Assembly (NCBI GenBank): GCA_012729675.1
Contig: JAAYCR010000031.1
Span: 1 to 64,000, forward strand
Length of the DNA stretch: 64,000 nt
Source of the DNA: Phycisphaerae bacterium
GTDB lineage: Bacteria > Planctomycetota > Phycisphaerae > Sedimentisphaerales > Anaerohalosphaeraceae
Direction: 5' to 3'
The notes under the pieces were generated by a model. The model was not told the DNA's origin and made no database searches. It saw only the letters and a list, made by a program, of their open reading frames with translations. Both the position numbers and the translations under genes were made by a program. This document shows, piece after piece, positions 19,322 through 27,093 of this stretch (position 1 is the first letter of the stretch; the number at the start of each line of letters is the position of its first letter).

Positions 19322-21184
19322 ATGAAGCGTCAAACAATATCTGTTGAAGCGGAACTCGGTTATTCGGGGATTCTTGTGCTTGTGCTGCTGGGGGCGGTTC
19401 TGCTGCCGATGGCCGGGCGGCGGCAGGTTCAGGCCGCAGAGGCTCCTGTTGATGAAGAAATATATTTGACTCCTTACGAACCCGGTTCTTTGATTTATCA
19501 TGTAGATCGCTATATTGAAGAAGAGCTAAACCTTGCCAAACAAATTGCCGAGGAGTCCTTTGAAGAAACATTGCAGAATACAATTGATTGGAATAGCAAT
19601 TACTATAAACTCGTTATCTCTGATGCGGAGCCACGGACCGCTCTGCCGTCGAGCCTGAAGCTGATTGTCCATAGCCGGCGATATGCGAAGTTAATCGAAC
19701 ATGGCAAGAACGGACTTACGGATAAGGAAAAGTCAAGCCTTACAAGCCGGCTCAGCTCAGATCTCGCTCGCTGGAGAAAACTTTGGTCTGATGGACAAAG
19801 ACCTCGTGCAAGCAGCATTGCTCTTCACCGTGTCGATCAAAGCTCTGAGGAACTCATTGTACCGTTGACCTATAGAATTAACGCCGCTGTCCTTTTGGCG
19901 GAAGCTTTGTCTGTCGAAGAAGCGCTTCCCTCTATCATTCAATGCGTTGACACTCTGGGTGAGGATACGAATTGGTCAGCCGTTGGGTATGCTTGCGATA
20001 AGATCCTTGGTTCCCTGGATACGAAGACGTTAAATCCCGAACAGCAAGGAATCGTAGAAGGCTATTATGCCTGGAAAGACGGGCAAGACGCAAAGGCATT
20101 CGACTATGAAACCCAAGAGTTTCCTTCATTCAAATCACCTACAAGACCCTTTGAGCGAGCCACTGCATTAGGTGCAAACTCTGATGTTTTGCAGGACAAG
20201 GTCTGTATCGAGTTACCTACTCAGTATTATTATATGCTACTGCCTGAGGGAAAAGGATATTTTGATATGACAGGATATTATTCTGATATCTCTTATTCTG
20301 ATATCCAGAAGAAGGTCGTAAGTTTTGCCAAATCCTACTGTGAAACACTCGAAAGTACTGATATTATGGAATCCGCTGTTTCGTTTGTTGAGGGTAACTT
20401 AATGGTCGAGAACGAGATCGCAAGGGAGTCAAGACAAGAAGCTGAATTCCAGTCCAAACTCCGTGATCCCCGGGAATTTGTAAAAATGAGATCTGATCAT
20501 GAGATTACACCTGCAATAGTGAAAGGACTTTTTGATGCAGATTCTTCACTTCCCGTGTTGTACTCTCTTTTGGATGATCCGGCTTATGAAGACTATTGGC
20601 CACGGATCGTTAAGACAATCTGTTTTGTCAGCAACACCCCAAAATCAGCACCGGTTATATTGGAATATGTCCGCCGCTCAGACGATTGGGAATCACTATC
20701 TGGCTTTGGTCTTTCCGCTCGTTGTCTGGGAAAGATTGATTCGCTGAGATGGATAGGTTTGCTGGGCAGCGAAGACGCTAACCAAAGTTTGATGCAGATG
20801 CTGACAACTGACGGGGTAAAAGATTTTGCAGGAGAATGGCTGGACGGCCCTTTGCCGCTTTGGGCAAAAACACCCCAAGATGATATAATTGGCGTAATTC
20901 AGGGTTCAGCGGCGATTGGAATTGCACATTCACAGAACCAACAAGGCATAGGGATTGTGAAAGAGATGTTTGAAGCAGAGCGTGCAAAATGTAAAAAACA
21001 AGGATATGGAACCGCACTCTGTGCGATGTTGGCCGAAGCAATGGCTATCAATAGTATTATAGAATCGAAGGGTATTGACGAATACTGGAATCTCTTAAGT
21101 GACGATGTTCGATATATAAGCACCCTTGAGTTACAAATAGAGATTGTGACTGAGAAAAACCGGGGACAGTCCTCTATTCATTGA
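19322..21184 (+). CDS. Large exported or membrane-anchored helical protein of unknown function
   Basis: 620 aa. An N-terminal hydrophobic stretch (about 15-38, GILVLVLLGAVLLPMAG, then RRQVQAAEA) looks like a signal or anchor with an AxA-type site. The rest is helical. One part (about 405-470, LPVLYSLLDDPAYEDYW, then PVILEYVRRSDDWESL) looks like HEAT-type repeats, similar in style to the two flanking paralogues. AAAGGA precedes the ATG. The C-terminal EKNRGQSSIH comes from repeat R3. No enzymatic motif is recognised. Confidence 0.7.
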   Translation: MKRQTISVEAELGYSGILVLVLLGAVLLPMAGRRQVQAAEAPVDEEIYLTPYEPGSLIYHVDRYIEEELNLAKQIAEESFEETLQNTIDWNSNYYKLVISDAEPRTALPSSLKLIVHSRRYAKLIEHGKNGLTDKEKSSLTSRLSSDLARWRKLWSDGQRPRASSIALHRVDQSSEELIVPLTYRINAAVLLAEALSVEEALPSIIQCVDTLGEDTNWSAVGYACDKILGSLDTKTLNPEQQGIVEGYYAWKDGQDAKAFDYETQEFPSFKSPTRPFERATALGANSDVLQDKVCIELPTQYYYMLLPEGKGYFDMTGYYSDISYSDIQKKVVSFAKSYCETLESTDIMESAVSFVEGNLMVENEIARESRQEAEFQSKLRDPREFVKMRSDHEITPAIVKGLFDADSSLPVLYSLLDDPAYEDYWPRIVKTICFVSNTPKSAPVILEYVRRSDDWESLSGFGLSARCLGKIDSLRWIGLLGSEDANQSLMQMLTTDGVKDFAGEWLDGPLPLWAKTPQDDIIGVIQGSAAIGIAHSQNQQGIGIVKEMFEAERAKCKKQGYGTALCAMLAEAMAINSIIESKGIDEYWNLLSDDVRYISTLELQIEIVTEKNRGQSSIH

Positions 21185-21238
21185 CAATCGAATAAACGAC
21201 GGGGATGGAAATGGGTCACTGTCCCTTGTTTTCCGGTG
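21155..21238 (+). repeat. GGGGACAGT hairpin repeat, copy R3
   Basis: The best-preserved copy: GGGGACAGTC at the left and GGGTCACTGTCCC at the right form a clean inverted repeat. It supplies the C-terminus of the gene at 19322. The ~150 bp after it nearly duplicates the DNA after R1, including the promoter-proximal region and the first codons of the next gene. Confidence 0.8.
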
Positions 21239-21284
21239 GTATAGTTGGAAATTTATGAGATGAAACTTTAAAGGAGTTCTTGCA

Positions 21285-22136
21285 ATGAAAAACTGTACTT
21301 TAATACTAATATTTGCATTGTTGCTAAATGGTATCCATGCACAAAGCACCGAAAATCAAAAAATGAATCAGAGCCAAAATTCGGGAGAAATTTCTTACTT
21401 GTCCGTTGAGCAATCTCTTTTACCTGCGGCAGAGATTTCTTATTTTATGCCGGGGGCCGGCTTCCCCTTTAATCGCATAAATCCTGCGATAAAAGAGTAC
21501 TTGTTGTTTTATCTTGAAAAAGACAATTCAACCGAAGACATTACAGATCGCTCACTAAGGTTGTTAGGTTATGTTGCCGGCGAAGAAGACATTCCCTTTA
21601 TTGACCATTTTATTCAAACTTCAATCAAAAACGCCAATCTCAATAGTCTAGAAGACAGGTATGCTGAAATCTTGTTATCGTATGTTGGCTCAGGAAGCGG
21701 CTGTCTGGTCGGGATGATGGTAAAAAAAGAGATTCCGGGGGCGATAGATTTACTAAACAAATATGTGGATTCTTCTGTATGGCTTTCCGGGAGTAATAAC
21801 GACTCGACAAAAAAGAATGCCTTGGATGCACATAGGGTCTTTATGATTCAGGCGTATCAATATTCAATGGATGGCTCTGTGTTAAGGGTTATGAAAAATG
21901 AGTTATCGAAAGGCAGAGCGGACTTAAGGTTCAATTTAGAACTTTTAGAAAAACGGGATACGGACTTATATTCGGAGTCAATGAAGCCGATTGATATCAA
22001 AGAGGAAGTATTGCAAAATAAACTTAATGAAGTTTTGCGAAAAACCAAGTTAATAGAGCCCATATTAATGAAAATTACATTCCAGCAATGGATAGACAAC
22101 CAAGAGAAAAACCGGGGACAGTCCTCCATCAATTGA
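21285..22136 (+). CDS. Secreted protein of unknown function, paralogue of the gene at 18404
   Basis: 283 aa, the same length as its paralogue, with an almost identical signal peptide (KNCTLILIFALLLNGIHAQ) and C-terminus (FQQWIDNQEKNRGQSSIN). The central residues (about 45-250) differ at roughly 40% of positions, while keeping GYVAGEED, GSGSGC and SSVWLSGS. The ribosome-binding site and leader copy those of the paralogue. Diverged centres with conserved ends suggest an old duplication with conversion at the edges, or cassette-like exchange. Confidence 0.7.
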   Translation: MKNCTLILIFALLLNGIHAQSTENQKMNQSQNSGEISYLSVEQSLLPAAEISYFMPGAGFPFNRINPAIKEYLLFYLEKDNSTEDITDRSLRLLGYVAGEEDIPFIDHFIQTSIKNANLNSLEDRYAEILLSYVGSGSGCLVGMMVKKEIPGAIDLLNKYVDSSVWLSGSNNDSTKKNALDAHRVFMIQAYQYSMDGSVLRVMKNELSKGRADLRFNLELLEKRDTDLYSESMKPIDIKEEVLQNKLNEVLRKTKLIEPILMKITFQQWIDNQEKNRGQSSIN

Positions 22137-22186
22137 CAATCGAATAAACGACGGGGATGGAAATGGGTAACTGTCCAACGTTTTCC
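22106..22186 (+). repeat. GGGGACAGT hairpin repeat, copy R4
   Basis: Closes the array. Left end GGGGACAGTC, right end GGGTAACTGTCC. It supplies the C-terminus of the gene at 21285. Confidence 0.8.
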
Positions 22187-22237
22187 TTAGTATCCATCCT
22201 CACTGGATTTCGGAAAGGCAGAAAGAGCATTAACGTT

Positions 22238-22525
22238 ATGGAAACGTATTCTCCCAGATTGCATGTATTGCTTGCAAGAGAGGTGGATTATGCGGTCGTG
22301 ATCCGCCGAGGCCCATCAAAGCATGTTTGTACCGTTGGATGGGATATGAAAACGAACGAGTTTGCCCTGGGACAATGGCTCAAAGGCAGAATTTACGAAA
22401 GAAGAGGCGACCTGTCTCCTGATGGAAAATATATGATCTATTTTGCGATGAACGGAAAATGGAATTCCATTGCGAAAGGTTCCTGGACAGCCATATCCAA
22501 AGCCCCCGCAGCGGGCGGTATATAA
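22238..22525 (+). pseudogene. N-terminal fragment of a conserved hypothetical protein
   Basis: 95 codons from ATG 22238. The segment HVLLAREVDYAVVIRRGPSK, then GQWLKGRIYERRGDLSPDGKYMIYFAMNG..W, then GSWTAISKAP resembles the N-terminus of a conserved uncharacterised family that I remember as clearly longer (over 200 aa). The frame ends soon after SKAP, where a GC-rich inverted repeat (CCCGCAGCGGG...CCCGCTGCGCGGG, 22505-22560) begins. The repeat insertion probably truncated the gene. Confidence 0.6.
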
Positions 22526-22617
22526 GTTGCCACATCATCCTATGCCACCCGCTGCGCGGGTTCACGAAAAAGGATATCTTCTGGTAATCCCCGCCCTGAC
22601 GGACGGGGCTACAGCAT

Positions 22618-22638
22618 AAAGCCTCTTGCAGAGGCTTT
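22618..22638 (+). terminator. Hairpin downstream of the truncated gene
   Basis: AAAGCCTCT (22618-22626) pairs with AGAGGCTTT (22630-22638) around TGC. A second GC-rich inverted repeat (CCCCG...CGGGG) lies just before it at about 22589-22608. Confidence 0.45.
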
Positions 22639-22695
22639 CCGGAAAATAAACAAAAGACAGCATCAAATACACGGCCAGAAATAATTCTCACACAC

Positions 22696-22736
22696 GGGAC
22701 GAGGGACGAAGGACGATTGGACTTGAGGCGATGAGG
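22696..22736. repeat. GACGAGG-type heptad tract
   Basis: GACGAGG-GACGAAG-GACGATT has a 7-bp period. An inverted, similar copy with the neighbouring CCGCGG is at about 40790-40836. Confidence 0.55.
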
Positions 22737-22772
22737 CCGCGGGATGGAAATCAAAGACACTTGAAAACACTA

Positions 22773-22800
22773 TTGAATCCTTTTTGAGTCCGGTTATAAT
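22773..22800 (+). promoter_or_regulatory. Promoter of metXW, abutting the start codon
   Basis: TTGAAT (22773-22778), 16-bp spacer, TATAAT (22795-22800). The GTG start at 22809 is 9 bases after the -10 box, the same geometry as at zupT, so the mRNA is probably leaderless. Confidence 0.6.
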
Positions 22801-22808
22801 GAGGGGGA

Positions 22809-24635
22809 GTGGACAAAGACCTGAGTAATTCGGTGGGACTGGTTCAGACGCAAACGATTCGCGTGGTCGAGGCGGACGCTCCTTTGATGCTGCGCTGCGG
22901 CAAGACGCTGGGGCCGATTGATGTGGCCTACGAGACCTACGGCGAATTGTCGCCCGAAAAGGACAACGCCGTCCTGATCTGCCACGCCCTCAGCGGCAAC
23001 GCCCACGTCGCCGGTTTCAACAGCCCCGACGACCGCAAGCCCGGCTGGTGGGATATCATGGTCGGGCCGGGCAAACCCATCGATACCACCCGCTATTTCG
23101 TGGTCTGCTCGAATTTTCTGGGCGGGTGCAGCGGGACGACCGGTCCGTCGGACATCAACCCCGCTACGGGCAAGCCGTACGGCCTGTTGTTTCCGATGTT
23201 TACCATCGAAGATACCGTTAACGTGCAAAAGCTGCTGCTCGACAAGCTCGGCATCGATCATCTGCTGGGCGTGGTCGGCGGCTCGATGGGCGGGATGCAG
23301 GTGCTCCAGTGGGCTATTTCCTATCCGGATCGCATCGACGCGGCCCTGTGCATCGCGGCGACGACACGGCTTAACGCCCAGTCCATCGCGTTTGACGCCG
23401 TCGGCCGCAATGCTATCCTGAACGATCCTAATTTTCACGGCGGGCACTACCACGGCTGCGACACGCCCAACCGGGGGTTGAGCATCGCCCGGATGATCGG
23501 CCATATTACGTATCTGTCCGAAGAAACGATGCGCAATAAATTTGGCCGTCAGCTTCGCGCGGCCAACGAATACAAATACGATTTTAACTCCGAGTTTTCG
23601 ATTGAGACCTACCTGGATTATCAGGGGCAGGCATTTGTCGAGCGGTTTGACGCCAACAGCTATCTGTACATCACCAAGGCGATGGATTATTTCGACTTGA
23701 CGCGGGAGTATGGCTCGCTGCGGCAGGCGTTTGCCAATACCACCTGCCGGTTTCTGGTGACCAGCTTCTCCAGCGACTGGCTGTTTACGCCGGCCCAGTC
23801 CGAAGAGATCGTCGAGGCGCTCGGCGCCGAGGGCAAGGATGTGACCTACTGCAACATCGAATCGTCCTACGGCCACGACGCCTTTTTGCTGGAGGACGAA
23901 AAGCTCGGCGCGATCATCAGTGGGTTTCTCAACAGTACGCTGCACCGGATTCGCAGCGGCAGCCGCGTGGTTGCCGAACACAGAAACGGCCCGCACAAAC
24001 TCAAGATGTTCGAACGCGCCAAACGCGCCCGCGTGGATTATGAGCTGATCGACGCGCTCATCGAACCCGGCAGCCGGGTGCTGGACTTAGGCTGCGGCGA
24101 CGGCGAACTGCTGGCCCGGCTGATCCAGGACAAAGGCGTGGTCGGCGAAGGTATCGAGATCGATGAAGATATGATGATCCATTGCGTCCAGCGCGGCCTG
24201 TCGGTGATCCACCGCGATATCGAACGCGGGCTGGAGATGTACCCCAACGGCACGTTTGACTACGCCGTGCTGTCGCAGACCATCCAGACCCTGCGCGACC
24301 CGCAGAAGGTGCTCATTGAGCTGCACCGTGTCGCCCGCAAGGTCATCGTCAGCTTTCCGAACTTCGCCCATTGGAACTGCCGCTTGCAACTGTTCTTTAG
24401 CGGACGCGCCCCGCAGACGAAACAACTGCCGTTCCGGTGGTACAATACGCCGAATGTCCACGTGCTGACGCTGAAGGATTATGACCGCTTTTGCGCCGAA
24501 CTGGACATCAAGATCGAAAAACGTCTGCCGCTGGGCAAAAAGTCCATCTGGCCGGTACGGCTTCTGCCCAATCTGCTGGCCTCACAGGCCGTTTATGTCA
24601 CCAGCAAATACCAGCCGCTTTCAATTGACTATTGA
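22809..24635 (+). CDS. metXW: Homoserine O-acetyltransferase fused to MetW methyltransferase-like domain
   Basis: 608 aa with two parts. Residues 1 to about 385 are MetX, an alpha/beta hydrolase. They carry the oxyanion/acyl loop CHALSGNAHVAG, nucleophile elbow GGSMGGMQ (Ser near 159), catalytic Asp in SSDWLF near 321 and His in SYGHDAF near 357. MetX acylates homoserine for methionine synthesis. Residues about 400-600 are MetW, with the SAM-binding LDLGCGDGELL near 425 and the MetW-typical VIVSFPNFAHWNCRLQL and LPFRWYNTPN. The two are usually separate adjacent genes. Here one reading frame joins them. The last five residues LSIDY and the stop are encoded by a TTGACTA heptad tract. The start is GTG with a promoter right before it. 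Confidence 0.93.
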   Translation: MDKDLSNSVGLVQTQTIRVVEADAPLMLRCGKTLGPIDVAYETYGELSPEKDNAVLICHALSGNAHVAGFNSPDDRKPGWWDIMVGPGKPIDTTRYFVVCSNFLGGCSGTTGPSDINPATGKPYGLLFPMFTIEDTVNVQKLLLDKLGIDHLLGVVGGSMGGMQVLQWAISYPDRIDAALCIAATTRLNAQSIAFDAVGRNAILNDPNFHGGHYHGCDTPNRGLSIARMIGHITYLSEETMRNKFGRQLRAANEYKYDFNSEFSIETYLDYQGQAFVERFDANSYLYITKAMDYFDLTREYGSLRQAFANTTCRFLVTSFSSDWLFTPAQSEEIVEALGAEGKDVTYCNIESSYGHDAFLLEDEKLGAIISGFLNSTLHRIRSGSRVVAEHRNGPHKLKMFERAKRARVDYELIDALIEPGSRVLDLGCGDGELLARLIQDKGVVGEGIEIDEDMMIHCVQRGLSVIHRDIERGLEMYPNGTFDYAVLSQTIQTLRDPQKVLIELHRVARKVIVSFPNFAHWNCRLQLFFSGRAPQTKQLPFRWYNTPNVHVLTLKDYDRFCAELDIKIEKRLPLGKKSIWPVRLLPNLLASQAVYVTSKYQPLSIDY

Positions 24636-24715
24636 CTATTGACTATTGTTTATTGTTTTCTGCGTAATCTGCGAAATCTGTGGTTTTATCTTCTGTCTTC
24701 TGTCCTCTGTCTCTC
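24622..24715. repeat. TTGACTA heptads, then period-9 and TCTGTCT tracts
   Basis: CAATTGACTATTGACTATTG at 24622 onward overlaps the end of metXW. It is followed by TCTGCGTAA-TCTGCGAAA-TCTGTGGTT (period 9) and TCTTCTG-TCTTCTG-TCCTCTG (period 7), which reach the stop of the XRE gene. Confidence 0.7.
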
Positions 24716-24926
24716 ATTGCTCAAGCTGGAACACTTCTTCGACGGTTTTGCTGAAGGTGCGGGCGATCTTCATTGCCAACGTCAGCGACGGCGTGTAGTT
24801 GCCCTGTTCGATGGCGATAATCGTCTGCCGCGTCACCCCCACCCGCTCGGCCAGTGCCTGCTGGGTCATCTCGCCTGTCTCAAACCGACATCGTCGCACT
24901 TGATTGGTCAGTTGGTCTTTACTCAT
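24714..24926 (-). CDS. XRE-family HTH transcriptional regulator (YozG-like)
   Basis: 70 aa, almost entirely a Cro/C1-type helix-turn-helix: MTQQALAERVGVTRQTIIAI, then EQGNYTPSLTLAMKIARTF, then VEEVFQLE. Small regulators of this type commonly sit behind genes for small membrane proteins and control their operon. Here two such genes are upstream on the same strand. Confidence 0.85.
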   Translation of the reverse strand: MSKDQLTNQVRRCRFETGEMTQQALAERVGVTRQTIIAIEQGNYTPSLTLAMKIARTFSKTVEEVFQLEQ

Positions 24927-25118
24927 CGGTTTCCTTCAATGCCGCAGGGGCCAAATGAGTGACGCCTGCCTTGCCGCTGGACAATTGTTCAACCCCGATG
25001 GGGTTGGGGTTGTGGGGGTGACCGGTTTCCACGGGTTCCGGCCTTCGGCCTCCACCCGCGGCTATTACTATTAAAGCCCGATGGGCTTGAAAAGATTCAT
25101 CTCGATGAGCCCGATTCT
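24927..25118. repeat. Inserted repeat element within the membrane/XRE operon
   Basis: Contains CCCCGATGGGGTTGGGGTTG, CGGCCTTCGGCC and GCCCGATGGGCTTG hairpins, known to me as a dispersed intergenic repeat type. A 67-codon frame (24919-25122) runs through it and overlaps both neighbours, but its content is repeat DNA. It is treated here as an insertion that preserved reading, not as a gene. Confidence 0.55.
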
Positions 25119-25817
25119 TCATGCGTCTCCTTCAATGTTTTTGTCCTCTTCTTTGGCGTGATGCATCAGGAAAAAAAACTGGACGATTCCTGAAAGAAAT
25201 AAACCGGAAAGCAACGCTAACGGCAACGTCCATACAGGTACCCACCCGCGGCTGCCGGCAGTTAAGAAAACAACCATCACCGCGACAGAAATAAAAACTA
25301 CAAAGCAAAAGTTTCCCCACTCCTGCGATTTGCGAAACAGACAAAACTCTCGTTCGTCAAATTGCAGGTAGTTTTGTACATCCAGATCCTTTACGCGTAG
25401 TTTGGCATATAGCGTAATTGCTACAATAAAAGCAATGCCGGGTAGGGCAGGAAACAAGTCCTTAATGTTTCCCTCAAAGTTTAAAAATACAACGAGACCC
25501 AAACCCGGCAGGAGCAGAATCATTGTAATACATATCTTGATGAAATCTCCCCATGCCTTTTTCTTCAGACGATTCGTTTTGCTGTCCAAGCTTATACTGC
25601 ATTTCTGTTTGCTTCGCCGGCCGAATAGATTTAGAACAATCGCCATTGCGATTCCACTCCCGGCGGCATTTGTCATTATTCGTATCAGATTAGTCCAACC
25701 ATCGTGAGGAAAGTTATCGGCTTTTCGAGAAAGAGGGATCATCAGGAAACTGCACAGGATGAGTGCGATGCTGATCACAATAACAATACGTTCTTTTTTA
25801 CCTTTTAACCAATTCAT
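25119..25817 (-). CDS. Six-helix membrane protein of an XRE-linked operon
   Basis: 232 aa with about six hydrophobic segments. Near the middle (about 155-165) it carries LQFDEREFCLFRKSQEWG, the DERE-type motif also present in the upstream gene (VQFDERDRDIQLKSARAG). This links both to the small DUF2178-like membrane proteins that are typically paired with YozG-type regulators. Start and stop overlap neighbouring reading frames in ATGA fashion. Function unknown. Confidence 0.75.
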   Translation of the reverse strand: MNWLKGKKERIVIVISIALILCSFLMIPLSRKADNFPHDGWTNLIRIMTNAAGSGIAMAIVLNLFGRRSKQKCSISLDSKTNRLKKKAWGDFIKICITMILLLPGLGLVVFLNFEGNIKDLFPALPGIAFIVAITLYAKLRVKDLDVQNYLQFDEREFCLFRKSQEWGNFCFVVFISVAVMVVFLTAGSRGWVPVWTLPLALLSGLFLSGIVQFFFLMHHAKEEDKNIEGDA

Positions 25818-26263
25818 GCGTCACCTCCTTCTTTTGATGTATTGTCTTTGCCGTAGAGCAGCAGGGTCATTAATGCCTGACAAAAAAAACATGTAATCGC
25901 GGCCAATCCCCAGATCATCGGCAGCACCTCGATGGAAACCGCCGACATGCCTTGTCGGCGGCAATAGGTCCAGATGCCCATTGCCAGCAGGCCGAAGACC
26001 AGGTAGGATATTGCAAACCCTGCGCGGGCGGATTTAAGCTGAATATCGCGGTCGCGTTCGTCAAACTGCACCGGGCCGGGATCTTTTTTGAAAACCAGCG
26101 GCGCCAGCCCGCCGAAGCCGCACAATCCCAAAAAACCAAGACCCGACCACGCCTTGGGAAATCCAACTTTGAAGTACAGAATAAGCACCGCAATCCCGGC
26201 CGTGATCATCCCCGCCCCCATCCAAACCATCATCCACCACGCCATTTTTTGTGTTCGATTCAT
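25814..26263 (-). CDS. Small membrane protein with DERD motif, first gene of the XRE-linked operon
   Basis: 149 aa starting at MNRTQKMAWW. AAGGAGAG precedes this ATG at good spacing, and a strong promoter lies just upstream. Four hydrophobic segments flank the cytosolic FDERDRDIQLKSARAG motif. The 3' end overlaps the next gene by ATGA. The family function is unknown; membrane proteins paired with XRE regulators are often stress- or toxin-linked, but nothing here proves that. Confidence 0.75.
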   Translation of the reverse strand: MNRTQKMAWWMMVWMGAGMITAGIAVLILYFKVGFPKAWSGLGFLGLCGFGGLAPLVFKKDPGPVQFDERDRDIQLKSARAGFAISYLVFGLLAMGIWTYCRRQGMSAVSIEVLPMIWGLAAITCFFCQALMTLLLYGKDNTSKEGGDA

Positions 26264-26311
26264 TGTGTTCTCTCCTTGACTTTTATTATAAAAGAATACT
26301 ATACCGAACAA

Positions 26312-26340
26312 ATAGTACACTCTATATTACATTATGTCAA
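26312..26340 (-). promoter_or_regulatory. Consensus promoter of the membrane/XRE operon
   Basis: On the minus strand: TTGACA (26340-26335), 17-bp spacer, TACTAT (26317-26312). The start codon is at 26263. Confidence 0.7.
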
Positions 26341-26370
26341 GTCTATTTTACATTATTTTGCAAAAAAATA

Positions 26371-26655
26371 TTATTTTTCTTTCCCCAAGTCTTTGGTGAG
26401 TCCTATTCTGGACAGTTTGATATATTGTCCTACTATTTTATAAGTCATTGCGATATCGTCCATTACATAACAGACATACCAGCCCGGCCCCCGATTGACC
26501 ATTCGGTTGACGGTGTATTTAACGGACAAATCATCGCCTTTTTGAAGGATTGACACTGCCCCAACAAATGCTTTTCGAAATGCTTTCCGGTTATTGAGCC
26601 GAAATTGAAGCCTTTCGTAGTCATCCTCGAAACGATCGGTCCAGCGTATTCTCAA
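26371..26655 (-). CDS. Type II toxin, RelE/YafQ-like
   Basis: 94 aa of the RelE/ParE toxin fold: IRWTDRFEDDYERLQ at the N-terminus, a basic middle and GWYVCYVMDDIAMTYKIVGQ as the C-terminal sheet. Such toxins are ribosome-dependent mRNA endonucleases or gyrase poisons; which applies here cannot be told. ATGA overlap with the antitoxin gene gives coupled translation. Confidence 0.8.
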   Translation of the reverse strand: MRIRWTDRFEDDYERLQFRLNNRKAFRKAFVGAVSILQKGDDLSVKYTVNRMVNRGPGWYVCYVMDDIAMTYKIVGQYIKLSRIGLTKDLGKEK

Positions 26656-26915
26656 CGTTCCAATGCCTTCATGAATTCTTCGACGCTGGATGCTTCATAC
26701 ATATCTTCATCTCGATCCACCTCATCCATTGCCCGCAGAGTCTCTTCGTTAGGTACGAACACGTCCAACGGAAGTCGCTTTCTGTGGGCAATCTGGCCTA
26801 AAAACATCTTGATTGCCTCGGACATCGTGATATGCATCTGCCCCAGAACCTTTGTGGCCTGACGCTTGAGGTCTTCATCGACACGGATCTGGATTGTTGT
26901 GGTCTTGTTAGCCAT
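26652..26915 (-). CDS. Antitoxin, RelB/DinJ family
   Basis: 87 aa. The N-terminal ribbon-helix-helix TTTIQIRVDEDLKRQATKVL, then MHITMSEAIKMFL, matches RelB/DinJ antitoxins that bind DNA as dimers and neutralise the toxin with the C-terminal part (VPNEETLRAMDEVDRDEDM). The inverted repeat upstream of the start is the likely operator. It is partner to the toxin immediately downstream. Confidence 0.88.
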   Translation of the reverse strand: MANKTTTIQIRVDEDLKRQATKVLGQMHITMSEAIKMFLGQIAHRKRLPLDVFVPNEETLRAMDEVDRDEDMYEASSVEEFMKALER

Positions 26916-26930
26916 CTTTCATCTCACCTT

Positions 26931-26960
26931 GTAGTGATATTGTCATTACATTGTCACTAC
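26931..26960. promoter_or_regulatory. Inverted repeat upstream of the antitoxin (autoregulatory operator)
   Basis: GTAGTGA (26931-26937) and TCACTAC (26954-26960), with TGTCATTACATTGTCA between. It lies 16 bp upstream of the antitoxin ATG, where ribbon-helix-helix antitoxins bind. Confidence 0.55.
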
Positions 26961-27093
26961 ACATACTATCGCATATTCAGCCCCTCAGTTCAAGAGAAAT
27001 ACTTAAATTTTTCATTCAAAAGCACAGAGAGTTGTTTTTGGCAGCACGGCCATCTTGGTTGTGATCACGGGCTGGAAGCCCGTGTTACGTCAC

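Noticed and set aside
22794-23996. 400-codon minus-strand frame antisense to metXW
   Set aside because: His/Arg/Val-rich shadow typical of GC-rich genes; MetX motifs on the plus strand are complete.
24919-25122. 67-codon frame between the XRE regulator and the membrane gene
   Set aside because: Its content is repeat DNA with hairpins (CCCCGATGGGG type); treated as a repeat insertion.
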